NCBI GenBank assembly: GCA_942493215.1
Contig: OW818670.1
Coordinates: forward strand, 930,001-994,000
Direction of reading: 5' to 3'
From: G942493215 sp942493215
Lineage (GTDB): Bacteria; Bacillota_I; Bacilli_A; RF39; UBA660
DNA: 64,000 nucleotides
Shown here: positions 41,158-50,560 of the stretch, one piece after another
Layout: each line of letters opens with the position of its first letter
How positions within the stretch are numbered: the stretch's first letter is position 1
The notes under the pieces: generated by a model
Databases searched by the model: none
What the model was told of the DNA's origin: nothing
The model's input: only the letters and a program-made list of their open reading frames with translations
Position numbers and translations under genes: made by a program

Positions 41158-42465
41158 ATGTTTGAAAACTTAGGCGAAAGATTACAAGGAGCTATAAATA
41201 AAATAAAAGGTTATGGTAAAATCACCGAAGAAAATATTAGTGATATAACTAGAGAAATTAGATTAGCGCTTTTAGAAGCTGATGTTAACTATACAGTTGT
41301 TAAAGAATTCATTAATAATGTTAAAGAAAAAGCCCTAGGAGAAGAAGTTCAGAATAGTTTAAAACCTAGTGAATTATTTATTAAAATTGTTAAAGATGAA
41401 TTAGTGGAATTACTTGGTGGCGAAAAAAAAGATTTAAATCTTAAAGGTAATCCTGCGACATTAATGTTAGTGGGTTTACAAGGTAGTGGTAAAACAACGG
41501 CTATTGCTAAGTTAGCTAATTTGCTTCGTAAGAAATATCATAAAAAACCTTTATTAGTAGCGTGTGATATATATCGGCCAGCGGCCATTGATCAATTAAA
41601 ACAATTGGGTAAAGAATTAGATATTGAAGTATATTCGGAAGGAAAAGAACAACCAGCTATCATTGCTAGTAATGCTTTAAAATATGCTAAAGAAAATAAC
41701 TTTGATTATTTATTAGTAGATACAGCTGGACGTTTACACATTGATGAAGAATTAATGACTGAGCTTGAAACTTTATCATCAACTATTAATTTCGATGAAA
41801 TACTGTTAGTTGTGGATAGTATGATGGGGCAAGATGCGATTAATGTTATAACGGGATTTAATGAAAGATTAAAATTAACTGGTGCTATCCTAACTAAATT
41901 AGATGGTGATACTAAAGGTGGAGTTGCCTTATCTATTCGACATTTAACTAATGTACCAATTAAATTTGTTGGTGTTAGTGAAAAGATGGATGGATTAGAA
42001 GAATTCTATCCCGAACGTATGGCATCACGTATACTTGATATGGGCGATTTAATGTCAATGTTAGAAAAAGCAGAGAATCTTATTGACCAAGATGATGCTA
42101 AAGATATGACTAAGAAGATGCAAAAAGGTAATTTTGATTTAGATGATTTCTTAAAACAATTAAAGCAAATAAAAAAATTAGGACCCCTAGAAAACATCTT
42201 AAAAATGTTACCTGGTGCTAATAAAATGGGTATAAAAGATGTGAAAGTTGATCCTAAAGATATGGCTCATTTAGAAGCCATTATCTTATCAATGACTCCA
42301 TATGAAAGAAGACATCCGGAAAGTTTAAAGAATAGTCGTAAATTACGAATAGCAAAAGGCTGTGGCCGGGATGTTAGTGAGATTAACCGTCTATTAAAAC
42401 AATTTGAGACTATGAAAACAATGATGAAAAATTTCAGTAATGGGAATATGAAATTGCCATTCTAA
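41158..42465 (+). CDS. ffh: Signal recognition particle protein Ffh
   Basis: 435 residues. NG domain: 'VGLQGSGKTTAIAKLANLL' (G1), 'DIYRPAAIDQL', 'LLVDTAGRLHID' (G3), 'TKLDGDTKGGVALSI' (G4 region). The M domain (about 300-435) has the RNA-binding 'SLKNSRKLRIAKGCGRDVSE'. It binds signal sequences and 4.5S RNA and delivers ribosomes to FtsY. The usual ylxM partner gene is not upstream. SD GAGATGAT. Confidence 0.96.
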   Translation: MFENLGERLQGAINKIKGYGKITEENISDITREIRLALLEADVNYTVVKEFINNVKEKALGEEVQNSLKPSELFIKIVKDELVELLGGEKKDLNLKGNPATLMLVGLQGSGKTTAIAKLANLLRKKYHKKPLLVACDIYRPAAIDQLKQLGKELDIEVYSEGKEQPAIIASNALKYAKENNFDYLLVDTAGRLHIDEELMTELETLSSTINFDEILLVVDSMMGQDAINVITGFNERLKLTGAILTKLDGDTKGGVALSIRHLTNVPIKFVGVSEKMDGLEEFYPERMASRILDMGDLMSMLEKAENLIDQDDAKDMTKKMQKGNFDLDDFLKQLKQIKKLGPLENILKMLPGANKMGIKDVKVDPKDMAHLEAIILSMTPYERRHPESLKNSRKLRIAKGCGRDVSEINRLLKQFETMKTMMKNFSNGNMKLPF

Positions 42466-42472
42466 TTTATAG

Positions 42473-42501
42473 AAAACAAGGATAAATAATCCTTGTTTTT
42501 T
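42473..42501 (+). terminator. Terminator of ffh
   Basis: Stem AAACAAGGAT/ATCCTTGTTT, short AT loop, T's. Confidence 0.85.
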
Positions 42502-42512
42502 TATTAATAATA

Positions 42513-42545
42513 TTGAACATAACCCCTAGGTGTGATATAATCACA
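42513..42545 (+). promoter_or_regulatory. Promoter and overlapping palindrome of hybrid kinase gene 1
   Basis: TTGAAC (42513-42518), 17-bp spacer, TATAAT (42536-42541). The -10 box lies inside a perfect 6-3-6 palindrome TGTGATATAATCACA (42531-42545), which could be an operator. A CRP/FNR site would have N6, not N5, between TGTGA and TCACA, so the regulator is unknown. Confidence 0.6.
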
Positions 42546-42570
42546 ATATATAGTACATAGGAGGTTTTAT

Positions 42571-44736
42571 ATGACAAGACAAATAAAAAATATTTTCTTG
42601 ATAATATTTATAATTGCTTTGGGATTATGTATATATTTATTTTATAATGCCGATCATTTTGATGGTGTTTTAGCTAATAGATATGTAATAGGATCTTTTG
42701 CGATAATTTTAGTAGCTGTATTTCTTTATTCAGCATCTTATTTTAGTAATCGTGAAAAAGTTCAGGAATTACGTTATCGTGATAAATTATTTGGCTCTTT
42801 AGTCAATAATTCTGATACTATTTATTTTATGTACAATAAAACTAATCATCATATTATTTATATGAGTAAAAATATTGATGAAGTATTAGGTATAAAAGAT
42901 ATTGATGACGAAGAAAAAGCGATGGCCCTAATTGATGATATTTTTGAAAATTCCATTTTAAAAGAAGAAATGCATAAATGGGATGGCAAAGATGAATTTG
43001 TTAGTTCGATGGTATTATATCGTTATACAAAAGATCCTAGTATTACTAGATGGATAAAGATCAAAAGATATTCTTTTATTGAAAAGAAAGATCGTTATGA
43101 AGTAGTGCTCGTATCAAATGTATCAAAGGAATATGAACGTCAACATTTATTAGTTATTCAAGCAGGGGATATTAAGTTAAGAGAAAAGCAATTAAATGAT
43201 ATTACCTCATCATCTTATGATGTTGAAATAAATCTTAATTTAACAACTGGTAATTTCACTTTAAAAAACCTAAAAGAAAATATTAATTATTTAGGCCCCA
43301 ATGTTGATGGTAATTATGAACAACAAATGTCCAATGTTGTTAAAAAATATATTTGTGAAGAAGATCAAAAAGAAGTGTTAGAAAAAGCTTCTTTAACTCA
43401 TCTAAAAGAACTAACTAGTAAGAAGATAATGGAACCATTATCTTTACGTTATCGTTTAGCTAATCAGGGAGATACTTTATGGCTAGAAAGCACGTTATTT
43501 TTTACTACTACTAGAGGTGAATCACAAGTTACGATTCTAACTAAAAATGTTACCGAAAATGCTGAATATATGCGTAAACAAAATGTGATGTTACAAAATG
43601 CTTTAACGGAAGCTAAAAAGGCGAATGAGGCTAAATCACAATTCTTAAAGACGATATCTCATGAAATAAGAACCCCAATGAATGCCATTATGGGTTTAAG
43701 TGAATCAGCTTTAGCAAATGATTTACCAAAAGAAACTAAAGAAGATATTGAGAGTATCAATAGCGCTAGTAATCATATTTTAGAAATAATTGATGGTTTA
43801 TTAGATATCTCTAAAGTTGAGTCTGGTGTTTATGAGAAGAAAGAAAAAGAATATGAAGTTCCTCAATTTCTAAAAGATTTAGTTGTTTTAGCTAAAGAAT
43901 ATATTAGTGATAAAAATATAAAATTAAAGTTAGATGTTGCTAATGACTTACCAACTAAATTATTTGGTGATAGTGGTAAGATTCATCAGATTCTTTTAAA
44001 TATTTTAAGTAATGCTGTTAAATATACTGATAAAGGAACCATTACGATTGAAGCTAAAGGTGAGAAAAAAGGATCAACCCTTAATTTATTGATTTCTATT
44101 AAAGATACTGGTCAAGGTATTAAAAGAGAGCAATTAGCGAAGTTATTTAATGATGTGGAAAATGAAACATCACAAGGAACAGGCTTATATATTGCTAAGA
44201 AGTTAATTGACTTATTAAATGGAACCATTGTTGCTGAAAGTGATTATGGACAAGGTAGTATATTCACAGTATCATTAAATCAAAAAATAACTGATGATAC
44301 TAATATTGGTGATATTGAAAATTATGTTACACCTAAAAAACGAATTGATTCTTTCAATGCTTTAGGCAAAAAAATACTAGTTGTTGATGATGATAAGCTA
44401 AATTTAAAAGTTGCTAATCGCTTATTAGAGCCTTATGAATTAGATGTTGAATCAACTAATAGTGGTAAAGATTGTTTAAAGTTAATTGATGATGGTAAAA
44501 AATATGATTTAATTCTTCTTGATCAAATGATGAAAGGTATGGATGGTGTTGAAACCTTACATCAATTAAAGAAGATTAAAGGTTTTGATACTCCTGTTGT
44601 TGTCTTAACGGCCGATGCAGTTGTTGGAGCTAAAGAAGATTATCTAAAAGAAGGTTTTGATGATTATTTATCAAAACCAATCGATACTAAAGAATTAAGT
44701 AGCATTCTAAATAAGTATTTAAAAAATGGAAAGTAA
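42571..44736 (+). CDS. Hybrid sensor histidine kinase (HisKA-HATPase-REC)
   Basis: 721 residues. Two transmembrane helices (about 8-24 and 34-52) with a very short outside loop, a PAS-like region (about 70-190), a second PAS-like region (about 210-330), then HisKA 'FLKTISHEIRTPMNAIMGLS' (phospho-His), HATPase N box 'ILSNAVKYTD', G1 'DTGQGIK' and G2 'GTGLYIAK'. The C-terminal receiver has 'ILVVDDDKLNLKVANRLLE' and phospho-acceptor Asp in 'LILLDQMMKG'. A phosphorelay kinase; the orphan HPt protein at 56361 is a candidate next step. It shares kinase and receiver sequence with the kinase at 54528. Confidence 0.92.
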   Translation: MTRQIKNIFLIIFIIALGLCIYLFYNADHFDGVLANRYVIGSFAIILVAVFLYSASYFSNREKVQELRYRDKLFGSLVNNSDTIYFMYNKTNHHIIYMSKNIDEVLGIKDIDDEEKAMALIDDIFENSILKEEMHKWDGKDEFVSSMVLYRYTKDPSITRWIKIKRYSFIEKKDRYEVVLVSNVSKEYERQHLLVIQAGDIKLREKQLNDITSSSYDVEINLNLTTGNFTLKNLKENINYLGPNVDGNYEQQMSNVVKKYICEEDQKEVLEKASLTHLKELTSKKIMEPLSLRYRLANQGDTLWLESTLFFTTTRGESQVTILTKNVTENAEYMRKQNVMLQNALTEAKKANEAKSQFLKTISHEIRTPMNAIMGLSESALANDLPKETKEDIESINSASNHILEIIDGLLDISKVESGVYEKKEKEYEVPQFLKDLVVLAKEYISDKNIKLKLDVANDLPTKLFGDSGKIHQILLNILSNAVKYTDKGTITIEAKGEKKGSTLNLLISIKDTGQGIKREQLAKLFNDVENETSQGTGLYIAKKLIDLLNGTIVAESDYGQGSIFTVSLNQKITDDTNIGDIENYVTPKKRIDSFNALGKKILVVDDDKLNLKVANRLLEPYELDVESTNSGKDCLKLIDDGKKYDLILLDQMMKGMDGVETLHQLKKIKGFDTPVVVLTADAVVGAKEDYLKEGFDDYLSKPIDTKELSSILNKYLKNGK

Positions 44737-44833
44737 TTTTTCATTTTTTTGTTTACTATTAATTATTTTAAAAGTAATGCTAATTGAAATTTAAAATATT
44801 AAATGATATAATATCCTAATTAATGGAAGTGAT

Positions 44834-45766
44834 ATGATGGAATCAAGTAAAAGAGTTTTAGATGTAATAGTTCCTATATATAATACTGCCGAATATCTAG
44901 ACAGATGTTTAGATTCTATTTTGAGTCAATCGTTTGCTGATTTTAATATAATTTTAGTTGATGATGGTTCAAAAGATCAAAGCGGCGAAATTTGTGATAA
45001 CTACAGTCGAAAATATGATAAAATATTAGCTGTACATACTAAAAATAATGGTCTATCAAGTGCTAGAAATTTAGGAATACAGATTTCACAGTCAGCTTAT
45101 ATAAGTTTTATTGATAGTGATGACTGGATAGAAAAAGATATGTTTAAAAAATTAGTCACTGATCTTTTAACTAATAATGCTGATATTGCTGCCTGTAATA
45201 TGTATCGTTCTATTTCGCAAACCGAAAGAAGAGAAAAAAACGAGATTACGGATTTTGTTGATTCTGACACTTTAGTTTTTTTTGACGATGAAGTTTTGAA
45301 ACAATTCTATAAATTATTTTCGGTATGTAATAAAATGTTTAGAAGAAAATTATTTGATAGTATAAGGTTTCCAGTTGGAAAGACATTTGAGGATGCTAGG
45401 ACAACGTATAGATTAGCATATATTGCTAAAATAGCCACTTTTAACAGATATAATGGATATAATTATTTCCAAAGAAATAACGGAATAATGGGGACATTAA
45501 CACCTGAATTATTATTTGACAAAGTTCTTTTATGGGATGAGCTATCAAAACTAGTTTTGAGCAGGATACCTAGTGAATATGACTATATTGTAGCTAGAAA
45601 AGATCGAACCATACTTCAATCATTATTTGCTTTAGAAAAAAATGAAAGTGCCGAAGCATTATTAATTGTTAGAAAGTTATTAAATGAACTTGTATTACCA
45701 ATACAAGATAATGCTTTTTTATCAGAAGAAGAAAAAGATAAGATCATTACTTTGGCAAGAAAATAG
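44834..45766 (+). CDS. Family 2 glycosyltransferase
   Basis: 310 residues with a GT-A domain: 'DVIVPIYNTAEYLDRCLDSI' at the start, 'ILVDDGSKDQSG' (nucleotide-binding DD), 'NNGLSSARNLGIQ' and the DxD 'FIDSDDW'. The C-terminal ~120 residues are helical and probably bind the acceptor. Enzymes of this type build wall or capsular glycans from nucleotide sugars at the membrane. It opens a 10-kb run of glycan-related genes. SD GGAAGTGAT. Confidence 0.88.
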   Translation: MMESSKRVLDVIVPIYNTAEYLDRCLDSILSQSFADFNIILVDDGSKDQSGEICDNYSRKYDKILAVHTKNNGLSSARNLGIQISQSAYISFIDSDDWIEKDMFKKLVTDLLTNNADIAACNMYRSISQTERREKNEITDFVDSDTLVFFDDEVLKQFYKLFSVCNKMFRRKLFDSIRFPVGKTFEDARTTYRLAYIAKIATFNRYNGYNYFQRNNGIMGTLTPELLFDKVLLWDELSKLVLSRIPSEYDYIVARKDRTILQSLFALEKNESAEALLIVRKLLNELVLPIQDNAFLSEEEKDKIITLARK

Positions 45767-45832
45767 TGGTTGTGATTCTAAACATCCACTTCAAAATATT
45801 TGCATTGCAAAGAATGGCTAGGTGAAAATAAT

Positions 45833-46657
45833 ATGAATTTAAATTATATAGAAATAATTAACTCAGATAAAGTTTGTTTGTATGGACTTTATAGTGGTAA
45901 AAAAAATAAAACTTGTATAATATATATACCAGGCTTAGGAGCTACTTTTTCAAGTTCCATAATTTCTAAAAAGATAAACGAATTTTGTCAGAAAAGTAAC
46001 TGTGATTTTTTATTTGCCGCTAATCAAGGTAGCAATTTAATGAGTGAAATATTAGTATATGATGATAAAACATCCTGTAAAAATGGGGGAGCCAGCTATG
46101 AAAATTATAATAATTGGTTTTCGGATATGGATGCTTGGTTTGATTACTTAAAAAATTATGAAGAAATAATTGTTATTGCTCATAGCTTAGGATGTAATAA
46201 GATAGTTGATTATATTAGTAAAAAGAAAATAAAAAATGTAAGAAAAATTTTTTTGTTATCACCACAAGATTTAAATTATTTAGTTAATTTAGATAAGCAT
46301 AAAGGATTATATGAAGAAGCTGTATTTAATCATTCAAATAATGATAATAAATTATTATCTAAATTATTTTTAGGGTTTTGTTATTTGTCTACCGAAACTT
46401 ACCTAGATTTCTGTGAAAATAAGAAAATAAATAATATTCCCTATTTAACAGATAAAGACTTTTCAATCATAAAAAGTATTGATATTCCTATTTTTATAAT
46501 TATTGGTAGTAATGACAAGAAGATAAGTTTAGAAAATGAATTAATAGCTTTATGTGATGATTGTAAAAATGTTTCCTATAAAATAATAATTGATGCTAAT
46601 CATAATTATAATAATAAGGAAGAAGAGCTAATGAATCTAATATTTAATATGATCTAA
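45833..46657 (+). CDS. Alpha/beta hydrolase-like protein (DUF1749-like)
   Basis: The start is ATG 45833 (SD AGGTGA), not the in-frame ATG at 45800. The 274-residue protein has an early 'IIYIPGLGATFSS' oxyanion strand, nucleophile elbow 'VIAHSLGCNK', Asp candidate in 'IIGSNDKKIS' and His candidate in 'DANHNYNN'. The layout resembles fungal-type DUF1749 serine hydrolases. The substrate is unknown; the glycan cluster context suggests deacylation of a cell-surface sugar, which is only inference. Confidence 0.75.
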   Translation: MNLNYIEIINSDKVCLYGLYSGKKNKTCIIYIPGLGATFSSSIISKKINEFCQKSNCDFLFAANQGSNLMSEILVYDDKTSCKNGGASYENYNNWFSDMDAWFDYLKNYEEIIVIAHSLGCNKIVDYISKKKIKNVRKIFLLSPQDLNYLVNLDKHKGLYEEAVFNHSNNDNKLLSKLFLGFCYLSTETYLDFCENKKINNIPYLTDKDFSIIKSIDIPIFIIIGSNDKKISLENELIALCDDCKNVSYKIIIDANHNYNNKEEELMNLIFNMI

Positions 46658-46686
46658 TAAATAAGATATTATAAAATGACTTAAAT

Positions 46687-46730
46687 AAAAGAAATAGAAT
46701 CAATTAAATTAATGATTCTATTTCTTTTAC
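46687..46730. terminator. Bidirectional terminator
   Basis: Perfect 16-bp inverted repeat AAAAGAAATAGAATCA / TGATTCTATTTCTTTT (46687-46702/46713-46728), 10-nt loop, between convergent genes. Confidence 0.9.
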
Positions 46731-47246
46731 TAATAAACGTAATTTTTTGGTTCTATTAATGGATGTGTCTACAAATCTTAATCCATATTTTTCACATTCA
46801 TTTTTATCAGCCATTGATTTTTCAATGTATTCTTTACAATAATTTAATATTTCATCGTTAGTACATTTTTTTGTCCAATCAAGTTCGGTATCATTATTCA
46901 TTATTTCATTAGCAAACTCACTATAGTCAATTGAACAAACACCTAGACAAATTACTATATTTTCGTTTAGATTAAAATACTTCATAATGTCAGATATCTT
47001 TATATCAGTACCTTCTAATATAACACTAAAATTATTTCGATTGTCCCTTTTGTTTTTTCTTAATAGTATTTCTAAATATTTAGGAAATAATTCATTGTTT
47101 TTAATATTAAGTTCTGGGAAAGCTAAATCAAGAGCCACTCGTTCACAATCAGCATGAATAATCTGATATTTATATTTTCTGTAAAGCATATTAGCAAGCG
47201 TAGTTTTCCCACACCTAGGTTGTCCGATTATAATTATATTTTTCAT
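46704..47246 (-). CDS. Small P-loop kinase-like ATPase
   Basis: 180 residues. Walker A 'IIIIGQPRCGKTTLANML' is at the N-terminus, 'SVILEGTDI' is a possible Walker B, and the C-terminal region has 'NNDTELDWTKKCTNDEILNY'. The layout is that of small nucleoside/shikimate-kinase-like or topology-modulation proteins. It is related to the gene at 58599, which shares 'NNDTEDDWTYYCTDEEL'. The substrate is unknown. It lies on the opposite strand inside the glycan cluster. SD GGTGAT. Confidence 0.72.
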   Translation of the reverse strand: MKNIIIIGQPRCGKTTLANMLYRKYKYQIIHADCERVALDLAFPELNIKNNELFPKYLEILLRKNKRDNRNNFSVILEGTDIKISDIMKYFNLNENIVICLGVCSIDYSEFANEIMNNDTELDWTKKCTNDEILNYCKEYIEKSMADKNECEKYGLRFVDTSINRTKKLRLLVKEIESLI

Positions 47247-47331
47247 AATATATCACCAATCATAATTTTACCTTAAAAAGTTAATTATTACAAATAGTTT
47301 TAATGTTATAATGAATATATGGAGGTATACT

Positions 47332-48948
47332 ATGAAAATAAAATTAATTTCGTCATTAGAAAAAGTTTTTTTAGGCCAAAAGATAGATAGTCTTAATACC
47401 TATAATAAAACAAGAGCTTTAAAGAATGAATTAGTATCTTATCAAATAGTTCTTAAATCAAAGGTTCCTTGTAAAGTAAGAGTTACTGAAAAAAGTGCAT
47501 GTGTTAATATTAGATTAGTCGGTATGATACCCTCTGCTAAGCCAATTTTTAAAGAAAAGTATGATGATTATTACCTTACTGATAAACCGGGCCTTTTCCC
47601 TGATGTCCTTTACGAAAATTATAATATTGTCGATGTTGATAATAAAAATACCGTATTTTGGATTAGTATCAATACTAAGGATTTAGAGATAGGTAAAAAT
47701 AATATTAATATTAAGTTTGAAGATATAGAAAATAGAAAAATCTATGAAAGTAATTTTGAATTAACGGTTATTAATTTGGAATTACCTCATTCAGATTTAA
47801 TATATTCTAATTGGCTATATGCTGATTGTATTTCTAATTATTATAATTTAGTACCAAAAAGTGAAAAGCATTGGTGGTGGATAGAAAAATTCATTAAAAA
47901 AGCTAGCGAATTAGGTGTATCCATGATTCTAACTCCAATATTTACTCTCCCGTTAGATACAGTTATTAATGGAGAAAGACCAACTTTTCAATTAATCAAT
48001 GTTAAGTATGATAATGGCAAATATGCTTTTCAATTTGATGATTTTGAACGATGGATAAGTATATGTAAAAAACATAATATTTCATATTTTGAAATGGGTC
48101 ATTTATTTACACAATGGGGAGCTAAAGCAACTCCTAAAATTGAGGTGTTAGAAAATAATAAAATAATTAAAAAATTTGGTTGGCATATTCAAAGTAATAG
48201 TCCCGAATATAAAGAATTTCTCGAACAGTTCTTGCCAGAATTAGATAAGGAACTACAAAAATTAAATATATCTAGTAACATCTATTTTCATATTTCTGAT
48301 GAACCAAGTAAAGATGATATTGATAATTATAAATACGCTAGTAATTTGATTAAGGACATTTTAAATAATAAATATCCGATTGTGGATGCTTTATCAAATG
48401 TGGAATTTTATGATAATAAGTTAGTCGAAATTCCTTTACCTGCAACTAGTAAGTATGATCCTTTTTTTGAAAGAAATATATCCAAAAGATTATGTTATTA
48501 TTGTGGATATAACTCCAACTTGGTTTCAAATCGACTGTTTTCAATGCCTTCTTATCGAAATAGAATCTTTGGTATTCAATTATATTATTTAAACTTTGTA
48601 GGATTTTTGCAATGGGGCTTTAATTTTTATAATACCCAATTTTCATTAAAAAACATAAATCCATTTGAAATAACAGATGGGGGAGAATGGGTCCCATCGG
48701 GTGATGCTTTCATCGTTTATCCTGGTGATAATGAAGTCCTAGATTCGATTAGAGGCATTGTTTTCTATGAGGGACTGCAAGATAGAATGCGATTAAAATT
48801 ATTAGAAGCAAAAATTGGACGTGTTTATACATTAAAAATAATTGAAGATTTAGCCAATACCAAAATAACCTTCAAAAATTATCCTCATCATCCTGAATTT
48901 ATTTTAGAGTTAAAAGAAAAAGTAATAGATGAATTATTAAAAAATTAA
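47332..48948 (+). CDS. DUF4091 glycoside hydrolase-like protein
   Basis: 538 residues from ATG 47332 (SD GGAGG). A beta-sandwich N-terminal domain (about 1-150) precedes a TIM-barrel-like DUF4091 region containing 'MILTPIFTLPLDTVING', 'FEMGHLFTQWGAKATPK', 'FHISDEPSKDDID' and 'GFLQWGFNFYN', ending 'SIRGIVFYEGLQDRMRL'. The DEP motif is the probable catalytic acid. No signal peptide is seen, which is unusual for a glycan-degrading enzyme, so it may act on cytoplasmic oligosaccharides. Activity is not established for the family. Confidence 0.8.
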   Translation: MKIKLISSLEKVFLGQKIDSLNTYNKTRALKNELVSYQIVLKSKVPCKVRVTEKSACVNIRLVGMIPSAKPIFKEKYDDYYLTDKPGLFPDVLYENYNIVDVDNKNTVFWISINTKDLEIGKNNINIKFEDIENRKIYESNFELTVINLELPHSDLIYSNWLYADCISNYYNLVPKSEKHWWWIEKFIKKASELGVSMILTPIFTLPLDTVINGERPTFQLINVKYDNGKYAFQFDDFERWISICKKHNISYFEMGHLFTQWGAKATPKIEVLENNKIIKKFGWHIQSNSPEYKEFLEQFLPELDKELQKLNISSNIYFHISDEPSKDDIDNYKYASNLIKDILNNKYPIVDALSNVEFYDNKLVEIPLPATSKYDPFFERNISKRLCYYCGYNSNLVSNRLFSMPSYRNRIFGIQLYYLNFVGFLQWGFNFYNTQFSLKNINPFEITDGGEWVPSGDAFIVYPGDNEVLDSIRGIVFYEGLQDRMRLKLLEAKIGRVYTLKIIEDLANTKITFKNYPHHPEFILELKEKVIDELLKN

Positions 48949-48978
48949 TTTTAAAATTTACTAGATGATAAATAAATA

Positions 48979-49007
48979 TTGACAAATATTACCAAAAGTT
49001 CTATTAT
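48979..49007 (+). promoter_or_regulatory. Promoter of the glycosyltransferase leader
   Basis: TTGACA (48979-48984), 17-bp spacer, TATTAT (49002-49007). Transcription enters a short leader ORF and then a terminator before the gene at 49130. Confidence 0.65.
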
Positions 49008-49036
49008 AATTGGAAATGAGTTATGGAGTGATTTAT

Positions 49037-49093
49037 ATGATATATATAAATAATTTATCCGTAGTAAAGGTCATAAAACGATTTTGGTTTTAA
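49037..49093 (+). CDS. Possible leader peptide, 18 aa
   Basis: ATG 49037 to TAA 49093, with SD GGAGTGAT upstream. It encodes a hydrophobic-basic peptide ending 'KVIKRFWF'. The last 9 codons lie within the terminator hairpin at 49066-49106, so a ribosome translating it would cover the 5' arm. There is no run of one amino acid that would point to classical amino-acid attenuation. Confidence 0.45.
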   Translation: MIYINNLSVVKVIKRFWF

Positions 49094-49106
49094 TGACCTT
49101 TTTTTT
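49066..49106 (+). terminator. Leader terminator (attenuator candidate)
   Basis: Stem AAAGGTCAT/ATGACCTTT (49066-49074/49093-49101) extended by AAAAC/GTTTT, followed by T8, between a promoter and the gene at 49130. Confidence 0.75.
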
Positions 49107-49129
49107 GAGGTAAGGGAGGAATACGAAAT

Positions 49130-50560
49130 ATGAAAATAGCTGTTTTTTCTTTAGGCCCTATATTTAATGGTCAGGTCCATGGCGGATCACAAAAAGCATT
49201 AAGAGATATTGCTGTTGGATTAGGAAAAAAAGGGCATGAGATAGTTATTTTTTGTCCTAAACGGGATGATAATAATGAAATATTTAAATTTTCAGATAAT
49301 GTTACAGTAAAGCCAATCATTCCTTTTAAAGGTACTTATCCAGCTCCATATGAGGTTGGTCCTTTTAAGATATATAAGGCATGTGAAATTTTAGGAAAAG
49401 AAGTAAGTAATTTTCATTTACTATATATTCATGATGCTGAATTAAATATTGAATTTTTAAAAGATAATATTCCGACTGTTATTTCGTTAAGAGATTTTTG
49501 CTATGGGGAAACATTATTAGGAGCAATAAATTTTAATCAATCAGAGATAATCGTAAATTCTAATCATACTTATACCTGTTTATTAGATAGTTTTTCTAGA
49601 ATAAATAGTAATATAAAAACTACTAAAGTTTCTTTAATTCATAATGGATATGATCCAATACATTTTAAAAGGAAAAAGACCTTTAATAACATGTACAATA
49701 AATTAGGTTTACCACCCAAAGGTGATTATAAGATGATTGGGTTTCCACATCGACCAGACTTAGTAAAAGGCTTTTTAGAGTCTATTGAAGTAATAGATAA
49801 ACTAGTTAAAGAAGGGGTAAAAGTAAAATTACTAATACCTGAATATATGGATACTAATTGTTCTTCAAGATCTTATGAAACATATAGTCGGGTAATGAAA
49901 ATGATTAATGATAAGGATTTAGCAGATAATATTATATTTCACAAATGGGTACCTCATGAATTAATGCCAGAGTATTACTCTTATTGTGATGTGGTTTTAT
50001 GCATTGGTAATTTCTGTGAAGCATTCTCAAATGTTTCAACCGAATCTCTACTCTGTGAAACACCTGTTATAGCTACCAATACGGCTACTTATCGTACGAT
50101 GCCTATAAGAAGTTATGTAGATATTGTTGATTATGGAGATATAGATCAAACAGTAGAAAGAGTAAAACTATTATTAGAAAAAAGAGATACAAAAAAACTT
50201 TCTGATGCGCGAAAATATATAATAGAAAATCTAAGTATTGAAAAATGTGTCGATGCTTTTGAGAGTGTCTTTGAAAGAGCAATAAAAAATTTTATACCTA
50301 GAGAAAATAAAATACTAAATTTTAAAAATTGTAATATTTTAGATAGAAATGCTAAATATCATTTATCACCTTGGTGTTATTATTTAAAAAATGCCATATA
50401 TAATGATTATTTATATGGACTTTATGCTGATAACTTAAATATGATTTATAAAGATAATGGTGATTTTTATATTGATGAATTAGAAAAAATGGGCTTATCA
50501 ATGGATAGAATAGAAAAAGCTATAGAAGATGGAGTAATATTAAGAGAGTGGATAAATTAA
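49130..50560 (+). CDS. Family 4 glycosyltransferase
   Basis: 476 residues with GT-B architecture. The N-terminal domain has 'GQVHGGSQKALRDIAVGLGK' (glycine-rich acceptor loop), and the C-terminal domain 'LIHNGYDPIHF' and 'YYSYCDVVLCIGNFCEAFSN', then 'STESLLCETPVIATN' carrying the Ex7E-like donor-binding motif. An additional C-terminal ~90-residue segment follows residue 390. SD GGGAGGA. It overlaps the next glycosyltransferase by 13 bp, so it leads an operon of glycan genes through 53078. Confidence 0.87.
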   Translation: MKIAVFSLGPIFNGQVHGGSQKALRDIAVGLGKKGHEIVIFCPKRDDNNEIFKFSDNVTVKPIIPFKGTYPAPYEVGPFKIYKACEILGKEVSNFHLLYIHDAELNIEFLKDNIPTVISLRDFCYGETLLGAINFNQSEIIVNSNHTYTCLLDSFSRINSNIKTTKVSLIHNGYDPIHFKRKKTFNNMYNKLGLPPKGDYKMIGFPHRPDLVKGFLESIEVIDKLVKEGVKVKLLIPEYMDTNCSSRSYETYSRVMKMINDKDLADNIIFHKWVPHELMPEYYSYCDVVLCIGNFCEAFSNVSTESLLCETPVIATNTATYRTMPIRSYVDIVDYGDIDQTVERVKLLLEKRDTKKLSDARKYIIENLSIEKCVDAFESVFERAIKNFIPRENKILNFKNCNILDRNAKYHLSPWCYYLKNAIYNDYLYGLYADNLNMIYKDNGDFYIDELEKMGLSMDRIEKAIEDGVILREWIN

